Source of the DNA: DASRFR01 sp035651455
GTDB taxonomy: Bacteria > Acidobacteriota > Terriglobia > Terriglobales > Acidobacteriaceae
Direction: 5' to 3'
DNA length: 64,000 nt
NCBI GenBank assembly: GCA_035651455.1
Contig: DASRFR010000013.1
Coordinates: 1 to 64,000, forward strand
The position numbers and the translations under genes are program-made. Of the stretch, positions 17,906-27,105 are shown one piece after another. The notes below the pieces were generated by a model that searched no databases, was not told where the DNA came from, and saw only the letters and a list, made by a program, of their open reading frames with translations. Each line of letters opens with the position of its first letter. The first letter of the stretch is position 1.

Positions 17906-18133
17906 ATGCTTTCTTTACATACGAGGATTGAGAAGACCCGCAGGCTACTCAAGAATTTGCAGGAAGATCAACAGCGAATGGCGAGGCGGCTGGCGGAGCT
18001 CAAACCCGAGCATCGGGAAGCCTCGAAACGCTTTGCCGCGGAGATTATTGCCATGACCGAAGCCGAACTGGAAAAGCTGGTGGCGGCGCACTCCGTAGAA
18101 AACGACATCGGGTTCCCTGCTCCTGCGGACTAA
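17906..18133 (+). CDS. Small coiled-coil protein, unknown
   Basis: 75 residues from the ATG at 17906 (AGGGGTGG before it). Other in-frame starts are a TTG at 17849 and an ATG at 17867. The product is almost all helix with heptad-like spacing: LHTRIEKTRRLLKNLQEDQQRMARRLAEL, then KRFAAEIIAMTEAELEKLV. No domain is recognised. It is downstream of the PilZ gene by about 130 bases and converges on the next gene. It could be a real small protein, but conservation has not been tested. Confidence 0.5.
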   Translation: MLSLHTRIEKTRRLLKNLQEDQQRMARRLAELKPEHREASKRFAAEIIAMTEAELEKLVAAHSVENDIGFPAPAD

Positions 18134-18159
18134 AAGAAAATCCCCCGCTTCCGCGAGGG
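18132..18159 (-). terminator. Intrinsic terminator of the small exported-protein gene
   Basis: On the minus strand CCCTCGC and GCGGGGG pair over 7 bp around a GGAA tetraloop, followed by ATTTTCTTTT. It lies right after the stop of the gene at 18182-18481 and overlaps the stop of the coiled-coil gene on the other strand. Confidence 0.75.
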
Positions 18160-18181
18160 ACCTTAGCACGAAGCTCCGCAA

Positions 18182-18481
18182 CTACTTCTTGTCGTATTGC
18201 AATGCCTGGCGAAGATGCTCCATAGCTTCGTCGATCGATTTGATGGCCTCAACCCTGTGACCGCCAAAATCGTGCGCTGCCTTGTGCACGAGAACGTCTT
18301 TGGCCTGCTCCAAATGATGCATAGCCTCCCGGATCTCGGGATGCTGTTCCTTGCCTTCATGCTTTTCGGCCGCTTCCCCTTGGCCATTTCCGGCGGGATT
18401 CTTGGCAAATGAGCCAACTGGAGCCGCTAATGCAAACACCAGTACGGCCGTGGCGACGAGACTGACCTTGTCCTTGAGCAT
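18182..18481 (-). CDS. Small exported helical protein, SmbP-like
   Basis: 99 residues from the ATG at 18481, with AGGAGG eight bases before it. A signal peptide (about 1-26) is followed by a charged linker and two similar helices: REAMHHLEQAKDVLVHKAAHDFGGHR and AIKSIDEAMEHLRQALQYDKK. The repeated helix with His spaced along it resembles small periplasmic metal-binding proteins of the SmbP type; this is a resemblance, not a firm assignment. A good terminator follows. It lies downstream of lpxC but has its own Shine-Dalgarno and a 142-base gap, so it is probably a separate unit. Confidence 0.75.
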   Translation of the reverse strand: MLKDKVSLVATAVLVFALAAPVGSFAKNPAGNGQGEAAEKHEGKEQHPEIREAMHHLEQAKDVLVHKAAHDFGGHRVEAIKSIDEAMEHLRQALQYDKK

Positions 18482-18623
18482 TTGGTATCCTCCTGTTTTC
18501 GTACAACGGAAGTTTGATTTAACAGAAAGATCCAGGGATAGCAAGCCTCCATCGTGCAGGGGAAAGGAAGATGGGAGAAACCGCTGAGCGCGCCGTTCTA
18601 ATTTGTGACTCAGCTGCTGAAGT

Positions 18624-19532
18624 TTATGGAAGGCTGGGATTTGCGACCCACTGGGTATGCGCGGGCGTAGCATCCCGATGTTCCTCAACCGTAGTCTCTT
18701 CCCATAAAGTTCGATCCCGCAGGATGCGAGAGACCAGCGCCGTATGCATAGCGTGCCCTGCGCGATCGGCCACAACCTGCCCCAAGATATGTTTCCCGAG
18801 CAAAGCCAGGTCGCCAATGAGGTCAAGAACCTTATGGCGGACGAACTCGTCGGGAAAACGTAACGGCGGGTTCATAATGTCGTCGCGCGTCAGCACGATG
18901 GCGTTGTCTGAGGAGGCTCCGCGGATCAGCCCCTGCTGCCGCATGGCGTCGGCCTCATGCAAAAACCCGAAGGTGCGGGCCGGGGCTATCTCCCTCAGGT
19001 AATTTCCGTCGGAAAGATCGACTTCGAAGGTTTCCCGTCCGATCAGCGGGTGTGGGAAGTTCACTGTGTACGACACCGAATAAGTGTCCGCGGGATATAC
19101 CGCGATGAATTTATTGCCCTCCCGCAGCTCCAGGGCCCGGAGGATTTTGAGGTACTTGCGCGGACGCCGCTGCTTACGGATACCCACCCGATGGATGGCT
19201 TCCACGAACGGGCGAGCGCTGCCGTCGAGAATCGGGAGTTCGAGATTATCCAATTCCACGATCGCATTGTCGATCCGCGTGCCCACAAATGCAGAGAGCA
19301 AATGCTCCGTGGTCGAGATCAGCACGCCTTTTTTCATCAGGCTGGTTGCGTAGCTCACGCGAGCAACATTGCGGCTAACGGCTTCTACTTCGAAATTGTC
19401 CAGATCGGTGCGGCGGAAGACTATTCCGCATCCCGTCTTAGCCGGCAGGATCCGCATGCGCACCGGGGCGCCACTATGCAGGCCGACGCCGCTGAACTCC
19501 GCGGCTGCACGTATTGTCTGTTCCTGAATCAA
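18624..19532 (-). CDS. lpxC: UDP-3-O-acyl-N-acetylglucosamine deacetylase
   Basis: Zinc enzyme for the committed step of lipid A synthesis, which shows the cell has an LPS outer membrane. 302 residues from a TTG at 19532. Zinc ligands H77 (TTEHLLSA), H233 and D237 (RHKVLDLIGD) and general base H260 (AGHAMHT) are all present, with GVGLHSG at 15-21 and the hydrophobic passage around TRIDNAIVELDN. No Shine-Dalgarno is seen before the TTG, and no better in-frame start appears. An imperfectly placed inverted repeat (19545-19571) lies in its upstream region. It is a single lpxC without lpxA or fabZ fused. Confidence 0.95.
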   Translation of the reverse strand: MIQEQTIRAAAEFSGVGLHSGAPVRMRILPAKTGCGIVFRRTDLDNFEVEAVSRNVARVSYATSLMKKGVLISTTEHLLSAFVGTRIDNAIVELDNLELPILDGSARPFVEAIHRVGIRKQRRPRKYLKILRALELREGNKFIAVYPADTYSVSYTVNFPHPLIGRETFEVDLSDGNYLREIAPARTFGFLHEADAMRQQGLIRGASSDNAIVLTRDDIMNPPLRFPDEFVRHKVLDLIGDLALLGKHILGQVVADRAGHAMHTALVSRILRDRTLWEETTVEEHRDATPAHTQWVANPSLP

Positions 19533-19544
19533 TAGGGAAGCTGT

Positions 19545-19571
19545 ATGTAATGTGAGATGTTCAGCTTACAT
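19545..19571. promoter_or_regulatory. Inverted repeat upstream of lpxC
   Basis: ATGTAA at 19545-19550 and TTACAT at 19566-19571 are separated by 15 bases, just upstream of the lpxC start. The half-site spacing would suit a dimeric regulator. The rest of the 211-base gap (19533-19743) shows no gene. Confidence 0.25.
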
Positions 19572-19743
19572 GGACGGATGTAACGAAGTGTGTGGCAAAA
19601 AAGAGACAATTCGTGGCCGGAGAGAAACGTTCGGCAGCGGAACATCCCAGAACTGCTCGTACTTTGAACGGGATACGCAGGCTTACTACTTGGGAACTCT
19701 TTCAGTGGCAAGGGGGGACATAATTCGCGGTCCGGCTCACTAT

Positions 19744-20556
19744 TTATTTCTTGAGCTGCAGCTTGTTCGGGTCGTAGGTCGCGTTCGCCACAAAGATGGA
19801 ATCGTTTAAGCCCTGGTTGTAGCTGACCGAATTCAAAAAACGCTGGCCAGACATGTCGCCATTGTAAAAGCGTGTAACGCTATATGGCGTCATGACGCCC
19901 TGCACTGGGCGGTAGTTGTCGTAGACTTCGTCTTCCACGTTCTTTTCTTTGTCGGTGGGATCGCGCCAGGAGAAGGTCTTTTTGATTGGCAGGTGCGTGT
20001 CAGGATCGACATAGATGCTCACTGATTCGTTACGCGCGTTCAAGACCGTGACCTGCACGGCCGGCTTCTGTTCTGCGATCGCCGAGCCATCGTAGAACAG
20101 CGCCACTCCGGGCTCATTCAGCCAGCGGCGCAGCACCCACTCGAGCGAGAACTCACGTCGGCGCAAGTAGTCCGACAACATTTTGGGTTCTGCCAAAGCC
20201 GTTCCTTTAAAGGTGATCTCCCATCCCTTATCCCCGTTGTAGACGTAAACGACATCGCGCTTTTTGGTGAGCTCAATGCGTTCCTTGTCGGGGAACTTTG
20301 TGAAGCGCCAATAGAGCACCCCGGTACTAGTGGGATTGCCATGATAGAAGCTATAGGTCCGGCCTTCCTGCTGCATGTCCTGTACGTTCAGGTACGCCGC
20401 TCCACCTAAGGCCTGAATGGCCTGGTCCAGAATTGCCCGGGCCTTACGGGCATTATCCTGGCCGGAGTTGTCGGGCGCGGCCGACTCAGAAGCCGGCGCT
20501 TGCGCGAAAGCAGCCGCGGCCAAGACCAGGATTACAGGAAAGAAGAGGCGCTTCAT
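19744..20556 (-). CDS. Exported LolA-like outer-membrane lipoprotein-sorting-type protein
   Basis: 270 residues from the ATG at 20556. A signal peptide ends near AAFAQAPA. The mature part has alternating strands typical of the LolA/LolB-like half-barrel: DQAIQALGGAAYLNVQDMQQEGRTYSF, RFTKFPDKERIELTKKRDVVYVYNGDKGWEI, VTVLNARNESVSIYVDPDTHLPIKKTFSWRDP and DEVYDNYRPVQGVMTPYSVTRFYNGD. Acidobacteria often have such proteins with a helical LGG start. A role in lipoprotein or lipid transport is inference. No LolB, LolCDE or resistance genes are adjacent. Confidence 0.75.
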   Translation of the reverse strand: MKRLFFPVILVLAAAAFAQAPASESAAPDNSGQDNARKARAILDQAIQALGGAAYLNVQDMQQEGRTYSFYHGNPTSTGVLYWRFTKFPDKERIELTKKRDVVYVYNGDKGWEITFKGTALAEPKMLSDYLRRREFSLEWVLRRWLNEPGVALFYDGSAIAEQKPAVQVTVLNARNESVSIYVDPDTHLPIKKTFSWRDPTDKEKNVEDEVYDNYRPVQGVMTPYSVTRFYNGDMSGQRFLNSVSYNQGLNDSIFVANATYDPNKLQLKK

Positions 20557-20703
20557 TGTTCCACTTTTTAGATGCCTTGGACACCATTGTAATTGCCCGA
20601 GCAGTGGCCGGCGAAACTGCAGAAATCTGGAAGCAACTGAAGCTGCGTAGCGATTGGCGGCATCATCGCAGCGTAATAACGCTCCGCGGCTTGCGCAATC
20701 CAA

Positions 20704-21483
20704 TCAGCCTGCCAACACAGCCCCGCCGTTCACATTAAAGACTTCGCCCGTGATGAAGCCGGCATACTCGGTACAAAGAAACAGGATGGGACCCGCAATC
20801 TCGTCGACAGTCCCTGGCCGGCCCAGGGGTATCGTTGTACGGATCTTTTCACCAGCCATAGGGTTGTGAAGGGCGGGCCGGGCCATTTCGGTATCCACCC
20901 AGCCGGGTGCTACACAATTCACGTAAATGCCGTCGCCGGCCAGTTCGGTCGACAATCCCTTGGTCATGCTGATGAGAGCGCCTTTGCTGGCCGCGTAGTC
21001 GCAATGAAACGCTTCGCCGCGCTGGCCCGCTGTCGAACTAACCAGCACGATGTGTCCACCGGCCCCGTTGCGAGGCTGCTTTTTCATTTGCGATACAGAA
21101 TGTTTGATGAGTGCGAAGACACTGTCCATGTTTACCGCGACTGTGCGCTTCCATTGCGCATCAGGCATTTGTTCGACCGGGACGTCTTCGGGCGGCCACA
21201 CTCCGTGATTTGCAACCAGAATGTCCAACCTGCCGAAGCGCTTCACGGTTTTGTGCACCAGCAAGTTGGCAGTTTCAGTTCCTGACAGGTCACAGGCGAC
21301 GGCAGCGCATTTGTCCGCACCACACTCAGACACCAACTCTTCCGCCTGTGTGTTGGCCTGATGGAAGCCAAAAACGACCCGGGCCCCAGCCGCGCAAAAT
21401 AATCGCACCGTGGCCGCGCCAATTCCGCGCGAACCGCCGGTAATCAAAGCGACTTTGCCGGGAATCGCTAAGCCGATGGACAT
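20704..21483 (-). CDS. Short-chain dehydrogenase/reductase (SDR)
   Basis: 259 residues from the ATG at 21483; an in-frame TTG at 21522 would add 13. Rossmann signature VALITGGSRGIGAATV (about 11-26), NANHG-type loop (ILVANHGVW), catalytic Ser in VLVSSTAG and the Tyr-Lys pair in CDYAASKGAL; GWVDTEM and a C-terminal FITGEVFNVNGG close the fold. It matches 3-oxoacyl-ACP reductase-like oxidoreductases, but without a fatty-acid gene context the substrate is unclear. It lies just after the GGDEF/HD-GYP gene on the same strand, 84 bases apart, with no evident link. Confidence 0.88.
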   Translation of the reverse strand: MSIGLAIPGKVALITGGSRGIGAATVRLFCAAGARVVFGFHQANTQAEELVSECGADKCAAVACDLSGTETANLLVHKTVKRFGRLDILVANHGVWPPEDVPVEQMPDAQWKRTVAVNMDSVFALIKHSVSQMKKQPRNGAGGHIVLVSSTAGQRGEAFHCDYAASKGALISMTKGLSTELAGDGIYVNCVAPGWVDTEMARPALHNPMAGEKIRTTIPLGRPGTVDEIAGPILFLCTEYAGFITGEVFNVNGGAVLAG

Positions 21484-21567
21484 GGGCAGGATAGTTTCAA
21501 GCTTCGGGATAGCGGATTGCAAGTGAGGGGCTTTGTTCCCTGGATGCGAGTGGCGTTGGAAACGGGA

Positions 21568-24500
21568 TCAGTCGCCTCGGCTCGAAGTTCGCTCGGCCTT
21601 GAGCTGCCGCGTAAGGATGCGGACCACCATGCCGTCGTAACGCGTCCCGCTCAGCGAGTCGAGTTCAGACAAGGCGTCCTCGCTGTTTCTGGCCGACGCG
21701 AATGCGCGGTCCGTCGTCATATTGACGTAGGCATCGGCAACCGCGATGATCCGCGCCCACAGCGGTATCTGCTCTCCGCGCAGACCATCGGGGTACCCGC
21801 TTCCGTCGAAAGCTTCGTGGTGGTGCTCCACGGCCCCTTGCAGCAGGTCGCTGTGAGGGACTGTGGCAACTATCTCCGCGCCAACCCCCGGGTGCATTTT
21901 GACGAGATAGAACTCATCCTCGGTCAGTGGGCCGCTTTTATTCAGAATGCGTTCGGGAACGAAAATCTTACCCACATCGTGTACCCGCGCCGCATACACC
22001 AGCTCGGAAAGTTCGTCGGCAGGCAGGCTCATGGCCCGCCCGATAATCTCCGCATAGCGTGCGACCGCCTCGCCATGCCCAGTGTTGTGGGATTCCCTCA
22101 TTTCCGCGGCGCGATTCAAGGCCTCAATCGATTCCTTGAGCACATGAATGTTGTAGGGCTCTTCGGAGTTCGACATCTTCTTGAGCGTATTCACCAGCTC
22201 TTCCAGATGTTCCGGTCCGGTGTGCTCGCGTTGCAGGAAGCCTTCGATGTATCCGGAAATAAGCTGCCGCTGCACGGCGCTGTTCTCGCCTTCTACGAAC
22301 TCCTCCGCCGTGGACACGCGATTTCCGCCGGCATGCTTCGAAACGTACATCCCGGCGTCAGCGACGCGGATAATGTCTTCCACCGAAAATCCGTGAACCG
22401 GGAAGCTCGCCACACCGAAACTCCCGGTGATCTGGTGCTCGCTCAACATGGGATCGGTGGCCACCCAGAGCCGCAGGCGCTCGGCCAGGATCTGCGCCTG
22501 GTCAATGCCCGTCTCCGGCATGAGAACGACGAACTCGTCTCCTCCGTAGCGCGCAACCACATTCGATTGGCGCGACTTTTGCTCGAGCAGTCGTCCCACC
22601 CGCGCCAGAACCAGGTCGCCCTCCAGGTGCCCGGAGGTGTCGTTCACTTCCTTGAATTTGTCCAGGTCCATGAGGATCACCGAGAACGGTCGACCGGAGC
22701 GTGATGCGCGCTTCCATTCCGAACTGAGGCTTTCCCAGAAGAAGCGACGCGTCTTCACGCCTGTGAGGCCGTCAGTAATAGATTGCTGCTGCAGCTTCTG
22801 AAACACGAAAGAGTTATGCAGGGCGGTGGCCAGAAGGTCCGCCAGCGTGTTCATGATCAGAACATCCTGCGGAGAAAACGCGTTCTCCTTCTCGCTCTCC
22901 ACGTTCAAGACGCCCAGAAGGGTCTCGCTATAACTGATGGGGATGCAGAGCACAGCACAGGATTCGGGAAGCAGCGCCTGCAGCGAGCCATGGCCGGCAC
23001 TCTGCACCAGCGCGGTTTCACCGGTACGCGCCACACGCCCAAGAATGCCCGTGCCCAGCGGGATGCGCTTGCCCAGAACTTTGTTCGTGGTTCCCGCTTC
23101 GGCGCGAATCTCGATGTCTTTGGTTACATAGTCGAAAATTCCAATGCCAATATGGTCATAGCGAAAATTCTTCTGGATCTCCGCCACGATGTCGGCGAGC
23201 ATTTGGGCTGCATCTTCGCTGGAAATCGCGGTCTTCGAAATATTGTTGAGGAACCCAAGTTGCCGGGACCGGCGTTGCTCTTCGGCAAACAATCGAGCGT
23301 TCTCGATGGCTACCGCAAGTTGCCCCGCGGCGGTTTGCATCACTTCGAGGTCGCGCTGCTCAAACACGTATTCGCGATCCAGGCTCATGGCCGCCATCAC
23401 GCCCGCGGGTTTGCCGCCCAGCAGGATCGGCGCCGCGCAGAATGACTTCGCCATACGCTGTGGCGTGTAGGTGATGCCAATGCGCTCGCGAGCCGACTCC
23501 ATATCTGAACGGATGAGCAGAGGCTGCCCGGTGCGTAGGATGTACTCGGTCAAACCATGCGCGACTTTGCGGCTTCGTTTCGGCAAAATGTGTCCACGAT
23601 CCACTTCCAGCTCGAAGTGGATGTCGTCGCCTTCCTGGAATGCGACATAGAAATTGCTGGTATCGAAGATCTGACCCAACTCTTTTTGCACCGTACGCAG
23701 CACTTCGTCCTGGTCCAGTCGCGAGGTGATGGCTTGGCCGACCTCAGTGAGAAGCTCATATTCCTTGGTGCGCCGCTGGGCGTCGTGCATGACTACGTAG
23801 TTTTCCAGTGTGAGTCCGATCTGCAAAGCCAGGCCAATGAGCAAACGCAGATTTGACGAGCCGAACAGGCGGCGCTCGGCGTGGGGGAAAAGGATGACAC
23901 CAAAGTTATGCTCGCGCGTCTGCAAGCTGACCGCCGTGACATGCCGGATGTGTTCTGCGGCAAGTATTTCCTTGAATTGCTGGAAACGTGCTCCCGGAAA
24001 TGCGGGAAGCGGTTCCTCCATCTCCGGCAAATTACGGAATGTTATGAATCCGCCACGACGGTACGCCAGCTCGCAGATGTAGTCCGCGGCACCGCTCTTT
24101 TCCAGCTTGCCGATCAGATCCGATGAAAAGCCACGCTGCACCGAGGGCAAGATGCTGCGCCAGCGCTCGGGAAAGCACAGGACCGCGCGACGAGTGGGGA
24201 GCGGCGCAACCAGCCGGTCAAGAATGTTCTGCATGCTGGGCACGAGATCGGCTGCGTACAGGAGTCTTCGTGGATCTACTCCCAGGGTGGAGAATGCCAA
24301 TGCGTTCTCCTGGACCGCATTGCGCTCGTTTTCAAACAGCACCATCACCATCGCGATGCCGAGCAGCATCTGCGGCACCGGCCCCAGGACGTGGCCCAGG
24401 TTCCAGAACTTCTGCACAAATGGGTTTTCGAATTGACCCGCGCCGGTCAATACCGCCCACATAGCGAGAGAAATCGAGAGCACTCGAAATGCCAGCGAAC

Positions 24501-24963
24501 CCTTCTGATAGGCGTAGCGATAAAAATGAAACGAGGAATACAGCAGGACGGCCGCCAGCCCGACTTCCAGCCGGTAATGAGTGGGCGGCAGTATTTCAGA
24601 ACGGAAAGCACCGGCCACCCGATGAGTGAACAGATTCGAAATCGTGAGCGCCGTCAGCGTTCCGCCGAGCGCCACGTCGTACCAGCGCAGGCGAAACTTC
24701 TCGCGCATAAGCCTGGTCGAGACGAAAATGCACATCGCCATCAAAACCAGCAGAAGGGAACCGATGAGGAAGATGATGCTCGGTGGACCACCCCAAAATA
24801 CCCAGGCGTCCAGGCCGTAGTGAAGCGTGTAAGCGCCCCAGCCAAGCTGCCAGGCGCGGAAGTAGCTTTGGCGGCTCTGTTCGTAGAGATAGGTGAAGAT
24901 CAGGAACAGGAGCAGCGCGACAATTCCGGGGATGATGGCCGAGCCTACCGCAATGCTTGTCAT
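21568..24963 (-). CDS. Membrane GAF-GGDEF-HD-GYP c-di-GMP enzyme
   Basis: 1131 residues. Six to seven N-terminal membrane helices (about 8-225), then about three GAF-like domains (240-390, 400-560, 590-730), a GGDEF diguanylate cyclase (about 750-915; RYGGDEFVVLMPE intact) and a C-terminal HD-GYP phosphodiesterase (about 945-1120; GHGEAVARYAE, VHDVGKIFVPE and HHHEAFDGSGYPDGLRGEQIP intact). The usual inhibitory RxxD five residues before GGDEF reads RQSN here, so product inhibition may be absent. Opposing synthesis and hydrolysis activities are both predicted in one chain, with membrane and GAF input presumably choosing between them. No Shine-Dalgarno is evident. Confidence 0.93.
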   Translation of the reverse strand: MTSIAVGSAIIPGIVALLLFLIFTYLYEQSRQSYFRAWQLGWGAYTLHYGLDAWVFWGGPPSIIFLIGSLLLVLMAMCIFVSTRLMREKFRLRWYDVALGGTLTALTISNLFTHRVAGAFRSEILPPTHYRLEVGLAAVLLYSSFHFYRYAYQKGSLAFRVLSISLAMWAVLTGAGQFENPFVQKFWNLGHVLGPVPQMLLGIAMVMVLFENERNAVQENALAFSTLGVDPRRLLYAADLVPSMQNILDRLVAPLPTRRAVLCFPERWRSILPSVQRGFSSDLIGKLEKSGAADYICELAYRRGGFITFRNLPEMEEPLPAFPGARFQQFKEILAAEHIRHVTAVSLQTREHNFGVILFPHAERRLFGSSNLRLLIGLALQIGLTLENYVVMHDAQRRTKEYELLTEVGQAITSRLDQDEVLRTVQKELGQIFDTSNFYVAFQEGDDIHFELEVDRGHILPKRSRKVAHGLTEYILRTGQPLLIRSDMESARERIGITYTPQRMAKSFCAAPILLGGKPAGVMAAMSLDREYVFEQRDLEVMQTAAGQLAVAIENARLFAEEQRRSRQLGFLNNISKTAISSEDAAQMLADIVAEIQKNFRYDHIGIGIFDYVTKDIEIRAEAGTTNKVLGKRIPLGTGILGRVARTGETALVQSAGHGSLQALLPESCAVLCIPISYSETLLGVLNVESEKENAFSPQDVLIMNTLADLLATALHNSFVFQKLQQQSITDGLTGVKTRRFFWESLSSEWKRASRSGRPFSVILMDLDKFKEVNDTSGHLEGDLVLARVGRLLEQKSRQSNVVARYGGDEFVVLMPETGIDQAQILAERLRLWVATDPMLSEHQITGSFGVASFPVHGFSVEDIIRVADAGMYVSKHAGGNRVSTAEEFVEGENSAVQRQLISGYIEGFLQREHTGPEHLEELVNTLKKMSNSEEPYNIHVLKESIEALNRAAEMRESHNTGHGEAVARYAEIIGRAMSLPADELSELVYAARVHDVGKIFVPERILNKSGPLTEDEFYLVKMHPGVGAEIVATVPHSDLLQGAVEHHHEAFDGSGYPDGLRGEQIPLWARIIAVADAYVNMTTDRAFASARNSEDALSELDSLSGTRYDGMVVRILTRQLKAERTSSRGD

Positions 24964-25205
24964 TCAGGGACAGGGACTCCCCCGTATGGCCCGGGTGCCC
25001 GGAGGAGGGTGTTGTTATGGTTTCACAGGCGCGGGTGCCTGACAACAAATTTCCACTGCTCTCCTGTAATCAAGATGTTGCGCAGCAGGCACCCGGATGC
25101 CTGGTCCGGAGCCCTCGATCATGCGCTCCTCGAGGCAGGTTCTCGAAGCAGATCGGGGATTTCCTTCTCAGAATGCGGCTCGGGATTTAAGATGCGAACA
25201 CTCCT
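24964..25205. other. Divergent gap between the GGDEF/HD-GYP gene and thyX
   Basis: 242 bases with no convincing gene. On the plus strand TAAGAT at 25188-25193 lies 12 bases before the thyX ATG and may be its -10 element, giving a very short leader. Nothing else stands out. Confidence 0.4.
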
Positions 25206-26870
25206 ATGTCTGAGCTTTCCACTGAACCTCTCCCGCCGAATGGCTCCCTCCAGGAGTCCTCCCATTTGCCTTCCGCCGAGTCGAAGGTTGATGTCTATGC
25301 GGTATTCGGCGCCGACCCAGAGGTCCAGGCTTATGCCATGGCCAAGTATTCCCGCTCATCGCTGTCGATGAAGGAGTCGCTGAAGGAGATTAGCCAGCAA
25401 AAGGCAGAGAAGTTTCTCAATACCTTTTATTTTCAGTATGGACACCGCTCAATAGCCGACCTCGCGCACATCGCCCTCGCGATTGAGCGACTCTCGATCC
25501 TGGCCGCAATCGCCGTGTCTGACGAGCAGCGCTGGGATGGCCAGGAGCGCTCGACGCGGTACCAGGATTTCAACAAGAGCGGCTACTATCGGCCGGATTT
25601 TGGCAGCGATGACGTCGCCCGGCAAATCTACAAAGAAAACATCGTCACGCTTTTTTCTGAGTACCAAGCCCTTTCGCAAGGCATGTTCGACTACCTGTGC
25701 GATGTGACGCCCAGGCCGCCAGAGATGAAACAAGAGGCTTACGAGCGCACGCTCCGGGCAAGAGCCTTCGACGTCTCCCGCTACATGCTACCGCTGGCGA
25801 CCAATACCTCTCTCGGCGAAATTGTCAATGCGCGCACGTTGGAAATGCAGGTGTCCCACCTAATGGCGCATACCCACGCCGAAGTTCGTCATCTCGGCGA
25901 ATTGCTGAAACAGGCAGCCACGTCGCCGGCGTACAACGTCCATGTGGATTCGTTGCGTGACCTGGTCGAGCAGATCCGCGAGACATCGCCGAGTTTGGCG
26001 GATCGCGCCGAAAAAGAGCTGATCCGCGAAATTCGCGTTGCCCCCACCCTTGTGAAGTACGCGGACCCCAACGTCTACGAGAAAGAAAGCCGGCGAGAGC
26101 TGCGCCAGGCCGCGGGAGAGTTGATGGGCCGTGCTCCCACGGCTTCGGCAAAGCTCGTGGACCTGCTTGACGACGATCCCCTGGAAGTGGAATTAGCGGC
26201 CACACTGCTGTACGAACATTCCCACTATTCATACCGGCAAATCCGGCAGTCGGTACAAGCGGCGGGTGAGAAGATGCGGCGCGAGTACATCGATATCGGC
26301 TTGCGACATCGTGGCAAGCACGACGAACCGGCGCGCGCTTTTCGTAGTGGCCAGCAATTCCGCTTCGACATTCTCATGGATATCGGCGGATTCCGCGATA
26401 TGCATCGACATCGTCGCTGCATCCAGATCGGGCAGGATTTCACCACCAAGCACGGCTACGATGTTCCGGCGGAGGTAGCCAGCGCGGGTGTGCGCCACGA
26501 TTACGAAGCTTCCATGCGGCGAACCTCGGAGTCCGCCGAAAAACTCAGCCAGCATCTCCTGGAAGGCCACAGTCCAGTTCTCGACGATGAGGAGCGCTCC
26601 TGGTTAAAGCAAGCGGAACGTGGAGCAGGATATCTGGCGAGTGTCGCGCAGTACATGATCCCGCTCGGCTTCCGCAAACGCACGCTCTTCAAAATGGACT
26701 TCGCGGAAGTTGTCTACATTTCCGAGTTGCGAACCGGAGCGGCAGGGCACATCTCCTACCGCAATGTCGCATACGCCATGTACGAGGCGGTGAGGCGGAA
26801 GTTTCCGGAGCTCGCGAAGTATTTTCGAATTGTCGATGTGCGTGAACCGGTGGACCTGCTGAAAAGATAA
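25206..26870 (+). CDS. thyX: Tandem-domain FAD-dependent thymidylate synthase-like protein
   Basis: 554 residues, about twice a usual ThyX. Both halves follow the ThyX fold pattern. The N-terminal half (about 28-240) keeps WDGQERSTRYQDF with the S-x-R-Y element at 116-119, and the C-terminal half (about 320-550) keeps FRDMHRHRRCIQIGQDF with RHR at 401-403. Neither half shows the full RHRx7S...SxRY motif, so the split elements may jointly form the active site, or the protein may no longer be a standard synthase. ThyX makes dTMP with FAD, NADPH and methylene-tetrahydrofolate. No thyA is in the window. The start at 25206 lacks a clear Shine-Dalgarno. Confidence 0.8.
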   Translation: MSELSTEPLPPNGSLQESSHLPSAESKVDVYAVFGADPEVQAYAMAKYSRSSLSMKESLKEISQQKAEKFLNTFYFQYGHRSIADLAHIALAIERLSILAAIAVSDEQRWDGQERSTRYQDFNKSGYYRPDFGSDDVARQIYKENIVTLFSEYQALSQGMFDYLCDVTPRPPEMKQEAYERTLRARAFDVSRYMLPLATNTSLGEIVNARTLEMQVSHLMAHTHAEVRHLGELLKQAATSPAYNVHVDSLRDLVEQIRETSPSLADRAEKELIREIRVAPTLVKYADPNVYEKESRRELRQAAGELMGRAPTASAKLVDLLDDDPLEVELAATLLYEHSHYSYRQIRQSVQAAGEKMRREYIDIGLRHRGKHDEPARAFRSGQQFRFDILMDIGGFRDMHRHRRCIQIGQDFTTKHGYDVPAEVASAGVRHDYEASMRRTSESAEKLSQHLLEGHSPVLDDEERSWLKQAERGAGYLASVAQYMIPLGFRKRTLFKMDFAEVVYISELRTGAAGHISYRNVAYAMYEAVRRKFPELAKYFRIVDVREPVDLLKR

Positions 26871-27105
26871 ACTTCGTCAGGGGTGAGCGCTTTTCAAGAA
26901 AGGCATGGTTGTGGGTATGCTGATCGGTTATCGCGAGCAGGGCCTTCACGACCGGGTAATCAGATATATCACTAAGCTCATCTTCGCCTTTTATTCGCTG
27001 CGTGCTATAGTGACCAAATACATTGTGACAGCCAACACTACGATGGTCCAGTGGGCGGGTGTACGCTGATTTTTCATACCAAAAAATTTTTAAGGAGCAG
27101 CCATT
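26871..27105. other. recA upstream region
   Basis: 235 bases without a gene. It holds the candidate recA promoter given separately, and AAGGAG nine bases before the recA start. I saw no clear match to the Bacillus or E. coli LexA box, so SOS control is not shown here. Confidence 0.35.
26983..27011 (+). promoter_or_regulatory. Candidate recA promoter
   Basis: TTCGCC at 26983-26988 and TATAGT at 27006-27011 are separated by 17 bases. The -10 is good (5 of 6) and the -35 weak. The start codon is 95 bases further on. Confidence 0.35.

Noticed and set aside
21517..22704. 395-codon plus-strand open frame
   Set aside because: It lies antisense to the HD-GYP and GGDEF domains and shows no domain; a shadow.
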